Shown here piece by piece: positions 32,634 to 32,660 of a DNA stretch of 32,660 nucleotides. The first letter of the stretch is position 1; every line of letters starts with the position of its first letter. Below the pieces are notes generated by a model. That model made no database searches. It was not told the DNA's origin and worked only from the letters and a program-made list of their open reading frames with translations. The stretch is from CAYRVX01 sp964642165 (lineage in GTDB: Bacteria; Planctomycetota; Phycisphaerae; SM23-33): positions 1 through 32,660 of the forward strand of contig CAZXOC010000051.1 in NCBI GenBank assembly GCA_964642165.1, given 5' to 3'. The translations under genes were made by a program, and so were the position numbers.

Positions 32634-32660
32634 GGGAAAAGACGCCCCGCCGCTGTGGAA

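Overview
This is a GC-rich (roughly 65-70 %) chromosomal window. It most likely comes from a planctomycete-type bacterium, possibly Phycisphaerae-like. The assignment is an inference from gene content: a bacterial exosortase with an EpsI-type partner and a very long TPR protein, several unusual glycoside hydrolases, an FGly sulfatase, a one-piece SecD-SecF protein carrying an EF-hand, and a GHL10 protein. No ribosomal RNA or marker gene is present to confirm it. No phage, transposase, CRISPR array or plasmid function was seen.

Left part (1-13.3 kb), carbohydrate catabolism. The window opens with the last 16 codons of an unknown gene and a hairpin. About 0.5 kb of non-coding DNA follows, then a compact tRNA-Ser(GCU) unit on the minus strand with its own promoter and intrinsic terminator. 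Next come a plus-strand pair joined by an ATGA overlap (a GH106-like glycoside hydrolase and an L-fucose/L-arabinose isomerase family protein), a minus-strand pair (a secreted GHL10 protein and an M14 metallopeptidase), a plus-strand sulfatase, and a minus-strand secreted DUF5696/GH101-like protein. Together they look like a locus for breaking down complex, possibly sulfated, deoxy-sugar-containing glycans. No transporter or sugar kinase is present.

Middle part (13.4-26.9 kb), signalling and cell surface. A PhoB/PhoR-type two-component pair sits just downstream of a five-gene minus-strand operon. In transcription order the operon encodes a Wza-like outer-membrane export lipoprotein, an exosortase, an EpsI-like protein, a 1599-residue TPR protein and a Wzc-like polysaccharide co-polymerase/BY-kinase. 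Overlaps, 1-40 nt gaps and one good sigma-70 promoter (TTGACA-N16-TACACT) support a single transcription unit. The exosortase has its Cys/Arg/His triad. The BY-kinase has Arg in place of the Walker A Lys and Asn in place of the second Walker A' Asp. There are no glycosyltransferases, no flippase, no polymerase and no recognisable PEP-CTERM substrate in the window, so this looks like an export and sorting module detached from its synthesis genes.

Right part (27.1-32.6 kb), secretion. A predicted lipoprotein of unknown function carries a DxDxDG calcium-type loop and may be translated from a leaderless mRNA. Upstream of it is a 1241-residue SecDF fusion whose SecF periplasmic loop is strongly enlarged and contains a canonical-looking EF-hand loop. 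This, together with the exosortase operon, is the most unusual content of the window. All functions come from reading motifs by eye; no database search was run.
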